Positions 48,457 through 48,629 of a stretch of DNA of 48,629 nt are shown here, one piece after another. The stretch is taken from assembly GCA_900316975.1 (NCBI GenBank), contig ONFA01000030.1, positions 1 through 48,629 of the forward strand, written 5' to 3'. Position 1 is the stretch's first letter; each line of letters opens with the position of its first letter. The stretch comes from an uncultured Prevotellaceae bacterium. GTDB lineage: Bacteria > Bacteroidota > Bacteroidia > Bacteroidales > Bacteroidaceae. Under the pieces are notes generated by a model, which saw nothing but the letters and a program-made list of their open reading frames with translations, was not told where the DNA came from and ran no database searches. A program made the position numbers and the translations under genes.

Positions 48457-48517
48457 AAACAACAAGGCGGGGAACCACACCGACATCATCGGCATCCAGT
48501 TCCCCGCCTTGTTGTTT
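48457..48517. terminator. Strong terminator, 19-bp perfect stem
   Basis: 48457-48475 pairs perfectly with 48499-48517 (core AACAAGGCGGGGAA). An A-rich run lies before it and TTGTTT after it, so it can act in both directions, ending the lipoprotein unit and the minus-strand gene at the window edge. Confidence 0.88.
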
Positions 48518-48523
48518 CCATAT

Positions 48524-48629
48524 TTATATATTCCTAAAATCCGCAGATATTTTTTCGAGTGTCTGATTTAGCCCTTGCTTGTGACGATTCTGTCTGACTC
48601 TGGGCTTAGAAACGCTTGACATTACTTGT
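48524..48629 (-). CDS. Possible C-terminal end of a gene running in from the right edge
   Basis: A minus-strand frame is open from the window edge to TAA at 48524-48526, about 34 residues with basic ending (SKPRVRQNRHKQGLNQTLEK). It sits at the correct distance from the bidirectional terminator. Too short to identify. Confidence 0.35.
   Translation of the reverse strand, partial: QVMSSVSKPRVRQNRHKQGLNQTLEKISADFRNI

Overview
The window reads as a chromosomal piece of a Bacteroidales bacterium, most likely Prevotella or a close relative. Supporting signs are the order rpsU - tyrosine recombinase - hpf - tRNA-Thr - tuf, many promoters of the Bacteroidetes type (-7 TAnnTTTG, often with TTTG about 19 bp upstream), a DUF2795 protein, TonB-dependent receptors, and secreted proteins ending in the tail 'NLQGQRL..GINIVNGKKVFVK'. 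The genus call is inference from gene content. No rRNA, CRISPR array or complete mobile element was seen.

Layout. 1-2.2 kb (minus): tuf (partial), two tRNA-Thr, hpf, xerC-like, rpsU. 2.3-5.2 kb: small membrane protein, short DUF2027-like protein, AMP-forming acyl-CoA ligase. 5.2-7.6 kb (minus): ECF sigma factor, membrane anti-sigma-like protein, secreted protein. 7.7-10.4 kb: GH30 xylanase-type hydrolase and two lipoproteins. 10.4-15.4 kb (minus): queA - NUDIX - tandem SGNH esterase - tadA, then birA. 15.6-18.8 kb (plus): histidine kinase, reduced methyltransferase-like protein, PduO-type cobalamin adenosyltransferase, DUF2795. 19.2-25.7 kb: membrane-bound AraC-type regulator divergent from two very glycine-rich secreted proteins with a 50-residue peptide gene between them. 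25.9-27.0 kb: MFS permease. 27.0-46.6 kb: a large cobalamin island. 46.7-46.9 kb: a rod-shaped RNA resembling 6S RNA. 46.9-48.6 kb: AT-rich lipoprotein genes, the second apparently frameshifted, and a partial gene at the edge.

The cobalamin island has two divergent arms. The minus arm (cbiA N-domain, CbiA-GATase/CobQ fusion, cobD, cbiB, cobU, cobT, cobS) amidates the corrin ring and builds the nucleotide loop. The plus arm starts with a cobalamin riboswitch, then a BtuB-like receptor, an exported CbiK cobaltochelatase and a second receptor. It continues from a separate promoter with CobJ/CbiH-CbiC, CbiE-CbiT, CbiG-CbiF(CobM) and CbiJ-CbiD fusions, which make up the anaerobic ring-contraction pathway. 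CbiL, BluB and a CobC phosphatase are not in the window. The adenosyltransferase lies about 9 kb away.

The most unusual signal is a set of palindromic and heptanucleotide-repeat elements sitting in frame inside enzyme genes (queA, cobQ, cobJ-cbiC, cbiJ, cobT, cobU, cbiB, cbiET). Each adds roughly 10-45 residues at loops or domain junctions. Two lie exactly at protein fusion points. The heptamer arrays are read mainly in the stop-free direction. This resembles in principle the in-frame palindromic elements known from Rickettsia, but with different sequences.
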